The notes below the pieces were generated by a model, which was not told the origin of the DNA, ran no database searches, and saw nothing but the letters and a program-made list of their open reading frames with translations. Source: Micrasema longulum (taxonomy: Eukaryota > Arthropoda > Insecta > Trichoptera > Brachycentridae). From it: a DNA stretch of 64,000 nt. The stretch lies in NCBI GenBank assembly GCA_022494885.1, contig JAGVSM010000496.1, positions 278,640 through 342,639 on the forward strand. The letters are read 5' to 3'. This document shows, piece after piece, positions 1 through 11,389 of the stretch (positions within the stretch are counted from its first letter, which is position 1; each line of letters opens with the position of its first letter). Made by a program: the position numbers and the translations under genes.

Positions 1-964
1 ACAAGTAAACAAAGTTCAGTTGTCAATGTAAAAATACATTTATAAATAAATAAATAATGTAAGCCAATGATTTTTAAATACTCAAAAAATTTGAAAAGGA
101 TAAATAATATAAAAATAAGAAAAATTAATGAAATGCATTATACACCTACATCTTAATATTTGATACGCTTTCAGCGAATGATTTGAAAATCAAACTGAAA
201 ACCAAATGACTCGCAGCAAACATCTAACCTATTTAGTGTAAATTAAGAACAAATTTCTTGAAATTCTAGGATCAAATAAGCTTTTATTAGTTAAATTAAC
301 ATAATATTATATATATTACAAGGATAATTATTGCTACTTAGGCCCAAAAATCTTGTATTTCCTTTGGAGGCTACCAATGCAGATACATTTCTTGGTTTTC
401 TTTTTAGAAATGAGTCAGAAACTGAATAAAAGTTAAATATTTCGGAAGATTATAATTACCTCATTATGACATAAACTTATATCCCCTACCTTAACTATTT
501 GTTATTGAAAACGCTTGTATCCGTTTAAAAAAAAAGAAAAAATCGTTCAAGATTAAATTATTATTTTATAAAATATGTTCATATTCACTATGGATGAAAC
601 TCTTTGAGAAGGTGGGAAGAAATTGCCTTAAGGAAATATACCCCATATATTTAAATGTCCTAGCCCCTTAACTGTTTAAATCCTTATTTAAGGACACAAC
701 TGTAAATGATTATTTAAGACTCTTCTTCTAATAATTCATTTATAAACTTGATCAAATATAACTGTAATTTTTTTCTGGCCAGGTAAACTTTTTATTTGAT
801 TTGATTTTTTTCGTAAATGAATTATCCAACACCTATTTTTTTCTATTCCTTATTTGCCACTTACTCATTTATTTTTTAAAAAAACCTGAGGGCAACATTT
901 AATTTTTATTCATTTTTTTTTCTTACATATTTTATTTATTTATGATCGCCACGATTTCATAATG
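1..964. other. AT-rich intergenic stretch
   Basis: Low-complexity A/T-rich sequence with frequent stops on both strands and several poly-T runs. I see no exon, RNA gene or recognisable transposon here. Confidence 0.6.
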
Positions 965-1030
965 TATTCTAGATTTAGTATACCCACGCACAGGCCATGC
1001 CTTTGTGGGATTATTTTTATTTTCATAAAT
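965..1030 (+). repeat. Dispersed repeat, copy 1 (inverted partner near 4.06 kb)
   Basis: A block containing GTATACC, CACAGGCCATGC and TTTGTGGGATT matches the reverse complement of 4035-4092. The two copies are about 3 kb apart in opposite orientation. I infer a fragment of a transposon end or LINE 3' UTR. No coding sequence is attached, and the family is not identified. Confidence 0.5.
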
Positions 1031-1227
1031 AAAGTGAAAAATTATGGAATAAAAAATGTAACAAATGTAAACAAAATAAAAAATAAATAATTTTCATATG
1101 TAGGTTCATAATGTGTTTAAATAAATAGACATGAAAGCTCTTGATTCTTAATCTTCTGCAATAACTTGTGTCAACATATTATCTTCGAACAATACAGTTA
1201 ATTATTAAAAGATAACTCTGATTGAAA

Positions 1228-1639
1228 GTAGTTATGCAGAAAGCAGCCAGCCATAGAAAAGAGAAACTGAGATAATAGAACGTTTGTTAAAACAGTAAAT
1301 AATCAAATCCTCACAATTGGAAGGTTTTTGACATTGACAAACGATAAACAATTGATACATTAGTTTTTTTTATATGTCAAACAAGTAACTTATTACGTAT
1401 TTGACCAGTTTAAGTAGTAGTTTTAAAGTACCATAAGATTTTTATAAAGCTGTTGGTGTTTTCTGTAAATTGAGAAATAACGTCTTTGAGATCAGCAATA
1501 TTTTTAGAATGTGATTATTACAGTTTTTTTGTATAAAAGTGACCTAGTTGTTTTTGAAAAACATTGATCTTCCTACACCCTATAACACCAATATATCATT
1601 TTTTCAAAATTGTGGACTGGCCGCTTTCTGCATAACTAC
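1228..1639 (-). mobile_element. MITE family A, copy 1 (TIR element, about 410 bp)
   Basis: The element starts and ends with inverted copies of GTTATGCAGAAAGCAGCC (one mismatch on the right side, where GCCG replaces GCTG), each flanked by TA. TA duplication suggests a Tc1/mariner-type mechanism (inference). A second copy lies at 10082-10485 in the opposite orientation; the two share the segment next to one TIR that contains TCTATG and TTTCACT/TTTCTCT, and an internal block around CATTTGTCAAAGTC. There is no open reading frame, so it is non-autonomous. The inner sequence is well diverged between copies, so insertion is old. Confidence 0.8.
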
Positions 1640-4034
1640 GTTAAATTATTATCTGAATATGCGTTCACCGTTCAACTTTTCACAATAAAAATATCAAGGC
1701 TATGTCAATTTGTTTTGACCATAAAAATATAAATAATAATGGTGAATTAAAATTTTACAACCTTTGAATTTGAATAAGTTTTATAACGACCATATTTACA
1801 TGTTTACGCTAGAAAAAACTGGTTCTAAAACAATAAAAATCAAAGCAATATCTTCATTTTGTTGCCAAACTCGACACATTAACTGCGCTTCTGCTTCATA
1901 TTTCCAATAAAACTGCGGAGTTTCGGGAATAATATTGCAGTTAAGCGCATTAAGTCAGACGAGCCATTACGTTTCGGCGATGAAATATTCAAAAATGGAC
2001 TAATTGAATCGAATAACACGAGAAGGAACCTCTCAGCCCATTAGTTAGTGGGTCCATTGGTCTCCTGCTGGGAGATTGTGCTTCCACAGATACTTACATC
2101 TGTAAGGTAAATTATAGCGTCAAGGTGCTGTGAAAAATTAATTCTGATCGCTAAATTTGTTGAGATGTAAAAAAAATTTGAAGGATAAAAAAATATACTA
2201 CTTACATCCTCATCAAATAATATAAACATCTTAATTAAATGTGTCGTAAGTGATTTTTAGAAAATATTCATTATGATTTGATACCTTGACATTTATAGAA
2301 ACAGAGGGATGTATATGCATAAAATGTATAAAGGTGTACTAGCCAAAATGTCGGTTTAATTTTACCAATACTGAGCAGTGAAAGCGCCCACCCCTTTCCC
2401 GAAACGATTAATTTCATATTTACACATACGGTTCCATAAACTTTTCACATAATTACAATAAAACCTGTGAAAAAAAATAAAACAAAAAATAACATAATAT
2501 TAAAAAAAGAACAAAAACATCTAGAAAAGTATACAATGGTTAACAGTATTTATTTATAAAAAAGAAATATTACATCTGTAACAAATATAAATATTTACCT
2601 TTATAAAAGAAAGGTAAATAAAAGAAAATAGCAGTTTTTAAAAAAGAGGAAGGGAAGAAAAAAAAAGAAAGTGCTTTAAAAGGAAAGTTTACTTCATGGT
2701 TTATATAAATATAAATATAAAACAATAATAAATTTAAAAAATAATTATACACTCAAGAGTAAAGATTTAAAACAAAAGTGAAGAACTAATCATTATTTGA
2801 ATTTTGAATTGTTAATTCTTTTTCGAAACACATGACTCGATCATCAGCGGAGTGGTATAAAATAAATCTAAATCATCACTGTATTGATTTGCAAGTCGCT
2901 GTATGCGAGTAATCGACATGAAAGACATGAAAACTTTAAAGGTTTTCTTTGTACCCATCACTGCAGTATTGCCAATTTTTGACCAATCAAATACACGTGG
3001 TCAATACTCACCTTATTCTTATTTTCCTGTTTGATATTGAAGGTATACAGAGTTAGTTCCGAATTGGAACCACAACCAATGCATCCCACTTCGAAAGGAA
3101 GAAAAACGTAATATTCTAAACAAAATAAACACCGATATAAACTCCCTTTACAACAGGAAACGGACTTCGCTGAATACAAGATGCACTCAAACAAGGACAG
3201 AATACTTTTGTGTAGTAAAATTTTAATTCAGTGATCATAATATTCCATAAATTCTAATGTGAAAGTCTCTGTCATTTCGGTATAAAATAACTAGTGGGAA
3301 TTCTGTTTTTTAAACACTCATATTTCGGTTTGCTCATAACTGTTTATTATTTGTAGAAATACGAGTTGACCATTGGACTGTAGTGAAATCATCACATTTT
3401 ATGAATTGTTTTCCAATAAAATCTCCATAATTTGCTACTGAAAATATTTTATAATCCCATAGATTTTTTAATAGTACTCTTTTGTTTAAAACGCCGCCGC
3501 CGTCGGTTTATACGCACTCAAAGAGTTCAAAATTTTATCTAGCCGATGAAAACTATTTTATTAACACACTTATGCAAATTATTCGTGTTTTCTAACTAAA
3601 TTGTTGGGAAAATAAGACCTTTAAAAAAATATATAAACGTTTAATTCTACTAAAATTAAGATAGGTTTATCGATTGAAGATTCATGTTTTTAAACTAAAA
3701 GATTAACATAATTTAAAAAAGAATGAATGTAAATGATAATATACACAGCAAAGATGTTAAATATTATTATGTATTAATGGTCTCTTGAACTCTGGACCCA
3801 GAACAACGTCTTTAAGAACTTGTTGATAATTTATTTAACCCATAATAATCGATAAATTATTTTTTTTCACTATAATTTAAAAATAAAAAAAACCTATTAA
3901 ATATAAGGGTCACATAACTATACGTACCTTACAATCTCAGATTTTATTATTTTTTTTATTTTTTTTTTTTATTTTTTTTTTCTTTGCATTTTACAAAAGG
4001 TATACTAAAATTCTAAATACAAAATACGCTACAA
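1640..4034. other. Intergenic stretch with poly-T tract
   Basis: AT-rich sequence without a recognisable exon or element. Only short open frames with no recognisable protein are present. A long imperfect poly-T tract occupies about 3948-3981, directly before the inverted repeat partner at 4035. Confidence 0.5.
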
Positions 4035-4092
4035 CATAAACACAATAAAAAATCCCACAAATGCATGGCCTGTGTGTAGGTATACATTTTAT
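4035..4092 (-). repeat. Dispersed repeat, copy 2
   Basis: Reverse-complement match to 965-1030, sharing AATCCCACAAA, GCATGGCCTGTG and GGTATAC. The preceding poly-T/A-rich tract fits the tail of a retroelement read on the minus strand, but the family is not identified. Confidence 0.5.
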
Positions 4093-4124
4093 TTTCAATT
4101 TTAATAAAGGCTATACAACAATTA

Positions 4125-4312
4125 CAGGCAAAGTCGACATGAAATATGAGGTTTTAAAGTGGTTATACTGTAATATTTCACTGTCTGTCGACTGCACTTG
4201 AAACGTAAGACTGATCATCTTGGTTTTAAGTATCAAATGATCAAGACACTGCATTGGCGTACCAATGCAGCAATACACCACTAGGTGTAAATGAGAAAAT
4301 GATGATGATGAT
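4125..4312 (+). mobile_element. SINE family 1 fragment (body and tail)
   Basis: Carries the family landmarks in order: GACATGAAATAT after the lost tRNA head, CGTAAGACTGATCA, AATGATCAAGACA, TACCAATGCAG, a CACCA(C)TAGGTG block and a (GAT)n tail. The tRNA-like promoter head is missing or unrecognisable. Compare the most complete copy at 31318-31585. Confidence 0.7.
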
Positions 4313-4434
4313 ATTAGATAAACAAAGTGCACATACTAAATATTGCGACTTAAATACCCAAATAAGTATCATCCACCCCGAAAATTGACGTTGTTGTTTG
4401 ATCCGAAACGTTGCAAAAGAATTCAGTTTTTTTT

Positions 4435-4788
4435 ATACAGGTGTTCTTTAAACCCTGTCACATTCGAAACCACGATGATCAATATAGACAAGAAGACACA
4501 TTAGCATATTTAGAACAGAGATAAAAATATTTAAAAAAACAAATGGTGGCTTACTTCTGCAGGGGAGAAGCGAGAGGGGCGTGACCGCGCTGTCGGCGGT
4601 GTATCACACTCCCCTCTCTCCCTCCTCGTTTCTCCCCTGCAGAAGTAAGAAACCATTTGCTTTTTTTGACATTTTATTTTTGAAAAATTTATTTGTTCTA
4701 AAAATTTATTTTAATGTGCCAATATGTCTTTTTGCTCATACTGATCATCGTGGTTTCGGGTGTGACAGGGTTTAATGAACATCCTGTA
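4435..4788. mobile_element. Foldback element with about 170-bp inverted arms
   Basis: The two halves are inverted copies of one another. The outer part shares CAGG-TGTTC, TTAAACCCTGTCACA, CGAAACCACGATGATCA and CAAATGG; the inner part is a GC-rich hairpin with TTACTTCTGCAGGGGAGAA facing its complement at 4633-4651 around a short loop rich in CG. The ends lie next to TA dinucleotides. No protein is encoded, so it is a non-autonomous foldback or a MITE. A transcript through it would form a long hairpin. Confidence 0.85.
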
Positions 4789-5798
4789 ATAATATTATAA
4801 ATATATGCATATTTTCCAATTTTTTTCATTTATTGTTTTCTTTTTTTTATTCTATTTTTTATTTTAACTTTATCATTTTCTACACTTGCCAAACATTTGA
4901 GCCTGATTCCTTTTTGTCATGTCCAAATAGAATTCTTCGTATTGTCATTAAGAATATTTTTTGTTGTTGAATAAAGGTTTCTTAGGAAACAAGAATAAAT
5001 TATAAAAATAAAATACAGGTAAATATTATATAGTTCGTAATTACCTCAATGTTTTTGAATTATTTAAGGTACCCCAGAAAAATCGAATATCATAATAATG
5101 TGGCGGATTGTAGGAACTGTTATGTTGATAAAACGTTAATTATATTTAATTACTTACATTATTCTTTCAGACAGTAAGTAGAGCCTTTTAAGCGGCAATA
5201 AAATAATTATAATTATTTAGTGTGACTGACACCCTGCCCCCACTCCGCCCCTCCACACCACCGAACTCTTGATAACTTCATTCCCTGTCAGCCTCCAATA
5301 TGTAGGTACCGCTGCTTATTTGGGTATAAATTTGCTTAAATGTCGTCGGGCATAATTGAAGATTTATGCTTCAAACGCGTGGCCTTTGTGAAAATACTCA
5401 GAGCGATATATTTATTATAACTATAACACAGTAATATTGAAATCCAATAGGGTGTTTGCCCTACACAATTGCTCACAATGCAAAGATCGGGCGGACGACC
5501 CATTTGGGTACTCAAATTTATTGCTTGTTTTAACGGAGTTACATGTTTGATTTGAAGTCGTTAAATTATCGATTTGTAATAAATATTTATTTACATTTAA
5601 TAAATATTTACAGCCAATGTGAATTTATGAACATAAAATGTAAATAATTTTCGATTTGCAATAGAAAGTTATAATTATTATCAGAAGCGTATTTATCTTT
5701 TTTTCTTGGTGATAAATAATATATTTGTAATTTTAAATAGATACAAGTTTAATTTTTTAATCATTTTATGTGAACTAAATGTTATTAAATATTTCTAT
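4789..5798. other. Intergenic stretch with a C-rich patch
   Basis: AT-rich non-coding DNA. A C-rich patch at about 5229-5268 stands out against the local composition but matches no motif I recognise. Confidence 0.5.
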
Positions 5799-5966
5799 AT
5801 AACCAGTTACTAGTTTTTCTATGTCTACCAGTCTTGAGACGTACCCGTCTCTTCATAAGAACACCAACTAAGCCGACATTCGAAATCACCTATTACTTTA
5901 TGGAGAAATAGTTTTAAAAAAAGACGGGTACGTCTCGAAACCATAAAAAAATCGGTAAGTGGTTAT
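5799..5966. mobile_element. Hammerhead-foldback family, short copy 1
   Basis: A 168-bp element with inverted ends. The left end carries AACCAGTTAC, CTATGTCTACC and GAGACGTACCCGTCTC; the right end carries GACGGGTACGTCTCGAAACC and CGGTAAGTGGTTAT. Compared with the 63.7-kb copy, the ribozyme core is destroyed in both ends: the left end has lost GAAAC and CTGAAGA, the right end keeps GAAAC and stem II but has lost CTGAAGA. No coding sequence. This is an internally deleted, inactive member. Confidence 0.8.
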
Positions 5967-6004
5967 GTACAAATATTTCATAACATTTATCAAAATGTGT
6001 GACC

Positions 6005-6480
6005 ACAAAGTCAATACTTTAAATAGTAATAGGATTTTATGAGCAGATTGTTATACTCGTACATACGTATCGTTTGAATCCACATGACACGGTATAATAA
6101 GGGATTCCAAACTTCTTCCACATTCATACATCTTGTCATGCCATTCGGTTGCGTCAGCATTTGAACTGACCAGACTTGAGATTTTGTTTTGTCTGGTCTC
6201 GCCACGTCTTTCTTGATCGTCGTCGCCCTATGTTACTATTCATTCTCGCCATATATAGTTGTTTTACCATTGTTTCATCCTCCAATCGTTCTACACGACC
6301 AAACCATTTTATCAATTGCACCTGTTTCACTCTCGCCTCGTCATACATTGATTCCACAGATTGCATTCCGACCGCGTTCATTCTGCTTTCTTCTTTCCTC
6401 TGCCAGTTCTACGTTTCGCTTACATATATATTTTTTGGGACTAAACCTCCATTTTGCGCTGCCAGTCTAGCTCAGATTTC
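6005..6480 (-). pseudogene. RTE-like non-LTR retrotransposon, C-terminal RT fragment
   Basis: Read on the minus strand, the sequence encodes the conserved tail that follows the reverse transcriptase core in RTE-like LINEs: a SETW motif (about 6410), an ESRMNAV-like segment, then KWFGRVERL, GRRRSRKTW and, in another frame, TRCMNVEE. Frames change at about 6200, and stops and the loss of the catalytic RT core mark it as a dead, 5'-truncated copy. Homologous fragments lie at 9721-10010, 11390-11892 and 59240-59550, so a family was active here. The element would have copied itself by target-primed reverse transcription in the nucleus; this copy cannot. Confidence 0.85.
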
Positions 6481-7067
6481 CGCTGATCAAATTCGGAACC
6501 CCAAAAATATAAAATTTAAGGGACGTACAAAGAAAGTTTCCTAAAAAAAATATACATAAAAAAAACGTTTTTACTTTCAATACAACAGCGTTCAGTAACG
6601 TCTAGTAGATAAGTATTTGTAAAAGTTCATGAATTCAATAAAAAATGCAATAATCTTACCGTCGGTAGATATTGTAAAACTCAGTAATTACACTAACGAT
6701 AATATTTCGAATTTAAACTGTTTATTGTCGGTGTCTCTGACTGCAATAATCTCCTCGGTAAAAACTTAATGTATCCTATGTGAGAGAATGTTAGTAGTGA
6801 CTCGATATTACGAAGGCATTCGATTCATCTCAATAAGATCTCCTTCTATTTTAATATTAAATTAATGTACCTATATGCCACTTCTTAATTACTCTGATTG
6901 ATATGAAATATGTTATTTCTTATTGTAATTATTTTAATTACAATCTTTAAAGCAGACCTTCATATTTCTCATTAATTACAACTGTTTATTAAGAATGCAA
7001 TAATTGTCAATTCATCATTATATTGACATGATGGAATCAAATACTAGTTTGAACATGAAAAAGTCTA
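6481..7067. other. AT-rich intergenic stretch
   Basis: No gene or repeat recognised. The 5' side adjoins the truncated RTE-like fragment, but I find no coding signal continuing into it. Confidence 0.5.
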
Positions 7068-7175
7068 CCTTCTAGTGAAATGGTCAGCGCGTTTGGCTAC
7101 AAGAGGTCTCGGGTTTGATCTCCGATATGGTTGACATGAAATATTTAGGTTTATAAGTTATTTATTTATTATAAG
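7068..7175 (+). mobile_element. SINE family 1, tRNA-like head
   Basis: A-box-like AATGGTCAGCGCG and B-box-like CGGGTTTGATCTCC, followed by the family junction GGTTGACATGAAATATTTA. The body after the first 30 bases is lost. Pol III promoter-derived, but I see no complete cloverleaf. Confidence 0.7.
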
Positions 7176-7439
7176 GTTTTAATTATTGGTTTTTATTCCT
7201 TATCATTTGCTTTATTCAACAGTGTCCATTTGACTCAAATTTTGTATGTGGTGTGACAAACATGGAACATTGCACTATTCTACATGATCATGTGGTTAAG
7301 CCTTAACTTTTCTAACTATGCTGAAAGTATGCAGTACCATGGAATAAACTCTCTTAAAAATCAAAGAATAATGTTAGACCTGTTATTTTAATACAAAACA
7401 ATAAATTATAAAATTGATTCCCCTAATCTACTTGAAAGA

Positions 7440-7655
7440 CTTCCATCTAGAGTAGTGTGCCATCTAGACCGACAAGACAATTGCTTTTTTACACAGACAA
7501 CGCGTCAACGAACTATTTAAAACAATCTACTATACCTAGAATATGCGAGCAATATGGTGGGATTGCCAGGCTGAGGAAGGTGTTGACTGCATTTTTAATC
7601 CATATTGGTCGGAGGGAGTCAGAGAAATTGTTGTCCGATGTAAAAGGACGTTAGC
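7440..7655 (+). pseudogene. Possible LINE C-terminal fragment
   Basis: A 65-codon frame contains the run TNYLKQSTIPRICEQYG followed by IARLRKVL and FLIHIG. This order of a basic-hydrophobic block then an EQY/N-like block resembles the extreme C-terminus of non-LTR reverse transcriptases (R1/Jockey type), from memory of those families. It starts and ends abruptly with no RT core. It may alternatively be a chance frame; the similarity is short. Confidence 0.4.
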
Positions 7656-8799
7656 TGGTTGCTTGTTTTACTAGTAATGACTTAGGACTTAGGATATGGA
7701 GATTTTGGTATTATTTATGTTTTCTCTGGATATTCATTGTTTACTTTTAAGACTGAAAAAGCACACATTATGATAAAACTGTAATTACTTTTAAATATCA
7801 TCATAAAATACATAATTTACGGCCTTAAAACGGGAAAGCTATCCCTAGTTAGGCAGTTTAGATGAACCAACAGCAAAAATAAAAAATATGTAAGTTTACT
7901 TTTACTACTGAATTAACTTGTTGTATAAATAATAACTTGTAAATTGCTGCAATAAATATGTAAAAAAAATAATAAAAATAAAACATAAATATAGATTTTC
8001 CGAGGCTGATATTTTTTTATGACAATGTATGTAAATTTAAGCAAAAAGTCATAGGTATATTAAAAGAAGCAGATATTTCATTAATATTATTATCATATAC
8101 ATTGTTTTAATTTCTTATACTAAACATTTGCATTATTTAACTGAATTTAAATTATTGTCTTAAGTGTAAACAATTTTTTTGGTGTGTGCATGCGTGTCCT
8201 ACATGAATATACAAAGAAATCGTCAATATTTGTGTACATATTGTACATCCTGTTTGTTTACCCAATAAAATAAATAAATGTGGTTTGTATTGCAAATAAA
8301 AGGTGACTCTTCTATCAATATTTTTTTATATGGAAATTTGATTTCACATTGCTCATTTACAATTTAAATTAGGTGTATCAGTCTTAATAGAATTTTATAA
8401 AGCCAATATAAAATGAATTTCAGTTATCATATTTACTGACTTAGACATACAAAAATTAGCAAGACAAAACCTTTATACATATTATAATAAATTATCATTT
8501 TGTTGCGTGTTGTGGTAAAAAAATATTTATTTATCTAGGATACTTTGTTAATTATTCAAATGCATTTCAAATTCGGAAATAATAATAAACCGCTTTTGAA
8601 TTATTTATAATATTGCGTGTTAACATAAGTAGAGTTCGTTATTTTACAATTTTAAAAATGAGAACCAAAATTATGACAAAATTGTGAAGGTTATTTGAAA
8701 AAATCCTCTCTACAATATATTGAGTTTGCTTTGAGGTTACATATTTTATTTTATTTGATACAAGAATAACAAGTAGACGAAAGTAAGCACTGTGATCAC
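7656..8799. other. AT-rich stretch with a possible LINE 3' UTR
   Basis: No coding signal. At about 8190-8277 the run TGTACATATTGTACATCC followed by CAATAAAATAAATAAA looks like the polyadenylated 3' end of a retrotransposon or a transcript. No reading frame could be tied to it. Confidence 0.35.
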
Positions 8800-8870
8800 G
8801 TTGAATCGAGGAAATAAAGCTACCAAAGCTGCCGGCGATATTTGCACAGTGTACGGTGTGAAGATGCTAT
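8800..8870 (+). pseudogene. Possible mariner transposase N-terminal fragment
   Basis: The frame starting at AATCGAGGAAATAAAGC reads NRGNKATKAAGDICTVYG followed by a stop six residues on. The pattern of an A-rich helix then (D/E)IC-VYG matches the first helix-turn-helix of mariner/SETMAR-type transposases, as I remember it. Only about 22 residues survive. A chance match is possible. Confidence 0.4.
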
Positions 8871-8984
8871 GAATTATTGACCGATTTGTTGTAAAATAAT
8901 AAAGGAGAATACATTATTGACTAATTTGTAGTTATTGCGTCCTCTTGTTCTCTTTATTTGGGGAAAACCGGACACAACTTATGT

Positions 8985-9075
8985 TATCTTCATCATCATA
9001 CCCTTTCCGCACCTAATAGTGTATAGGGCACTGCATTTGTACAGCAATCGCAGTGTATCTTTTAGAAACCAAAGC
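8985..9075 (-). mobile_element. SINE family 1, tail fragment
   Basis: Minus-strand match to the 3' part: a CATCATCAT run (tail), CCCTTTCCGCACCTA, AGTGTATAGGGCACTGCATT and CAGTGTATCTT. The rest of the element is missing. Confidence 0.7.
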
Positions 9076-9639
9076 CAAAAGGTAAAAATGCTCTAAAAAA
9101 AAAATTACAAATATCTAAATAAAAACAATAAAAATATTGGATATATGTCAATTGAATTATGTAGATAATGTATAAAATCTAACCAAAGAGTCGTCATAGG
9201 GAGATAGCGGGTTTTGAAAATAGACGAATTAAATTCTAAACTCTGATAAATAAAATAACAAGCTTTCAAATATCCCATCAATTTATCTAGAGCATATATA
9301 GAATAATACATAATTATAAAGGTGAAATGTAAAACGGAATTCCACGTATTAAATTTATATTCGTTCTGTTGAATAAATATTTGGCTGGCAGGTTATCACG
9401 ATTGAAATAAATAATAAATTAGTATCTGATAAATCTGAAATCCAACACGGTTAATTCACTAAATATTTCAATGAAAATTAAGCTATTTTTCCCCCCAATT
9501 TGTGTTTTAATATGCGGTTAAAAACAATGTAATATTAATTTTAATCATAAATACCTACGAAATTAGTGCGTCAAATATACATTTTATTTGAAATAAGAAT
9601 TTATCCTTCATATTGATTTAATTTGAGTAATTTTCACCA
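9076..9639. other. AT-rich intergenic stretch
   Basis: No exon, RNA gene or repeat family recognised. Confidence 0.5.
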
Positions 9640-9689
9640 ACGATGCAATTTAAATACATTTTTCTTTCAGTATTTCAATATTACATAAT

Positions 9690-10010
9690 TAAACAAACAA
9701 ACAAACAAACAAACAAACCATCACGCCGTTTTCCCGTAAAGGTAGGCATACCCCGTAGGGGTAGGGGGATTATTACTACTTTTGACATGTCCATCTTCAA
9801 GTATTTGATAAACTTGCTCGTGCCATGTCTTTCTCGGCCTTCCTCGTTTTCCGCATCCATCAACATTCACATAGTAGATACTTTTAGCCGTTCTTTCGTT
9901 GTCCATTCGCTCTACATGTCCAAACCAACGCAGCACCCCTTTCTTGATTCTGTCGATACTGCATACTACATAATCAATCATGAATATTACAATAAAATAC
10001 GTAATCAAAA
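9690..10010 (-). pseudogene. RTE-like LINE 3' end with (TTTG)n tail
   Basis: The minus strand encodes SIDRIKKGVLRWFGHVERMD, then GKRGRPRKTWHEQ and a closing YLYGKTA before a TGA at about 9721-9723. This is the last part of an RTE-like ORF2, well preserved for about 95 codons. The sequence immediately after the stop is TGG followed by seven TTTG units (read as AAAC on the plus strand, 9690-9719). The 11.4-kb copy ends at the equivalent point with TGG and (TAG)n. Short tandem 3' tails are characteristic of RTE-clade LINEs. The 5' part of the element is absent. Confidence 0.85.
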
Positions 10011-10081
10011 CAAATACGTATTATTTTTAAGAACAAAGAGAATTATCGGTTAAATTTTTTCCAGTAAGTTCAAAATTAAAC

Positions 10082-10485
10082 GTAGTTATGCAGAAAGCAG
10101 CCAGTCCACAATTTCGAAATAATATATGTTGGTGTTATCGGGTAAGTCAATTCTATGTTCTGCTAAAAACAGCCAGGCCGCTTTCATACAAAAAACTGTA
10201 ATAATCATCTTCTGAAAATAGTGTCGATCAAAAAAACGGCATTTCTTAATTTGCAAAAAACGAGAAAAATCTTACTGTACTTTAAAAAATACTAAAACTA
10301 GTCCAATTTATTATTATCAAATTCTTGTTTGTAATATAAATAAAAACTAATGTATTCATTGTTTATCATTTGTCAAAGTCAAAAACATTCCAACTGTTGT
10401 GTAGATGTGAATATTCACTATTTTCACAAACGTGGTATTATTTCAGTTTCACTTTTCTATGCCTGGCTGCTTTCTGCATAACTAC
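10082..10485 (+). mobile_element. MITE family A, copy 2 (TIR element, about 404 bp)
   Basis: Inverted copies of GTTATGCAGAAAGCAGCC(A) bound the element and abut TA on both sides. It is the reverse-oriented relative of 1228-1639; both contain GTTTATCATTTGTCAAAGTC-like sequence and the TTTCACTTTTCTATGCC block next to one terminus. No coding capacity. Confidence 0.8.
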
Positions 10486-10619
10486 ATTCGACTAAGAAAT
10501 AATATTTCGTATTTTTAAAAATTATTTATTTTGTGTAAATAAGTAGGTAGATTAAAAATATGTACGAGTTTATAAAAATATTTTTGAAATATCATACGAG
10601 AGAGGTTAAATTAATGATA

Positions 10620-11225
10620 ATAATTTCGTTCCCAAAGCGTTAGAAGGGATGAAAAGGATAAGAAAAGATTAGGATAAAATATGAAATAATAGGAAAAAGG
10701 AGAGATTCTGTTGAGGAGATTATGTATACATAAAATTCTTATCTAGAATAGAGACAGGAGAATAACTTGATAGTGATACATATTTAGTTAAAGTAGCTCT
10801 ATTATTTACATGAGAAAGTCTTAAATCAAATACATCAAAGGAGAAACAAATTTTGTTATATTCTGTGCAGCTACGGTCAATAAAGGAATACTAAGCGTAG
10901 TTATTGGATAGTACAGGATGTTAAAAGTCGAACTTGTCTTGTAAATATGGTAGGACAGTTTAGATAGATGTTTTCCTAGAGATAAGTACTTTCAATTATA
11001 TAATTCAAGATCTTGAAAAATAAGCACATGTCAGAAACAGTTCTTTGTTCGGTGAGAGAAGTCAGATTATGGAAAGAGGAAGAGTCATCATACGAATTGA
11101 AAGTAACACCGGCTTTACGGTTGAGAACTTTCAAGAATTTATTTTGGATTGGATCTAATTGATTTATGTAGGTAAGATATTGGGGATTGCAGACGGCAGA
11201 ACCAAATTTGAGGTGGCTTCGAACC
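10620..11225 (-). pseudogene. Jockey/CR1-like LINE, C-terminal RT fragment
   Basis: Read on the minus strand from about 11220, it encodes FGSAVCNPQYLTYINQLDPI then QNKFLKVL, followed by a helical region with LTSLTEQRTVSDMCLFFKIL and YLSRKTSI. In Jockey/CR1-type LINEs the equivalent motif is (L/Y)-G-S-V-W-x-P followed by an LE-IQ-KFLR segment, then an RR--SDL-LLYKIL block. Stops appear from about 10960 downward, and the catalytic YxDD region is absent, so it is a 5'-truncated dead copy. Its 3' end fades out around 10620. Confidence 0.8.
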
Positions 11226-11389
11226 TAGGAGTTTGAGTTACAAAGTTTTAATAAAATAAAGATATTATGAAGTCAACGAAGGTACTGACCACATAAATCA
11301 GACATAACATAATGTAACACTGACAGTAGTACCCGCCAAGAAATCATATTAGTATTTTTTTAACAGCTTCGTACATATTGTACAAAGTG

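Noticed and set aside
3480..3510. GCCGCCGCCGTCGG as a coding trinucleotide repeat
   Set aside because: Only three or four units without an open frame around.
9690..9719. Independent microsatellite
   Set aside because: It sits exactly at the end of an RTE-like copy and is better explained as its 3' tail.
9643..10053. 136-codon plus-strand frame
   Set aside because: It is the complement of the RTE-like fragment coded on the minus strand.
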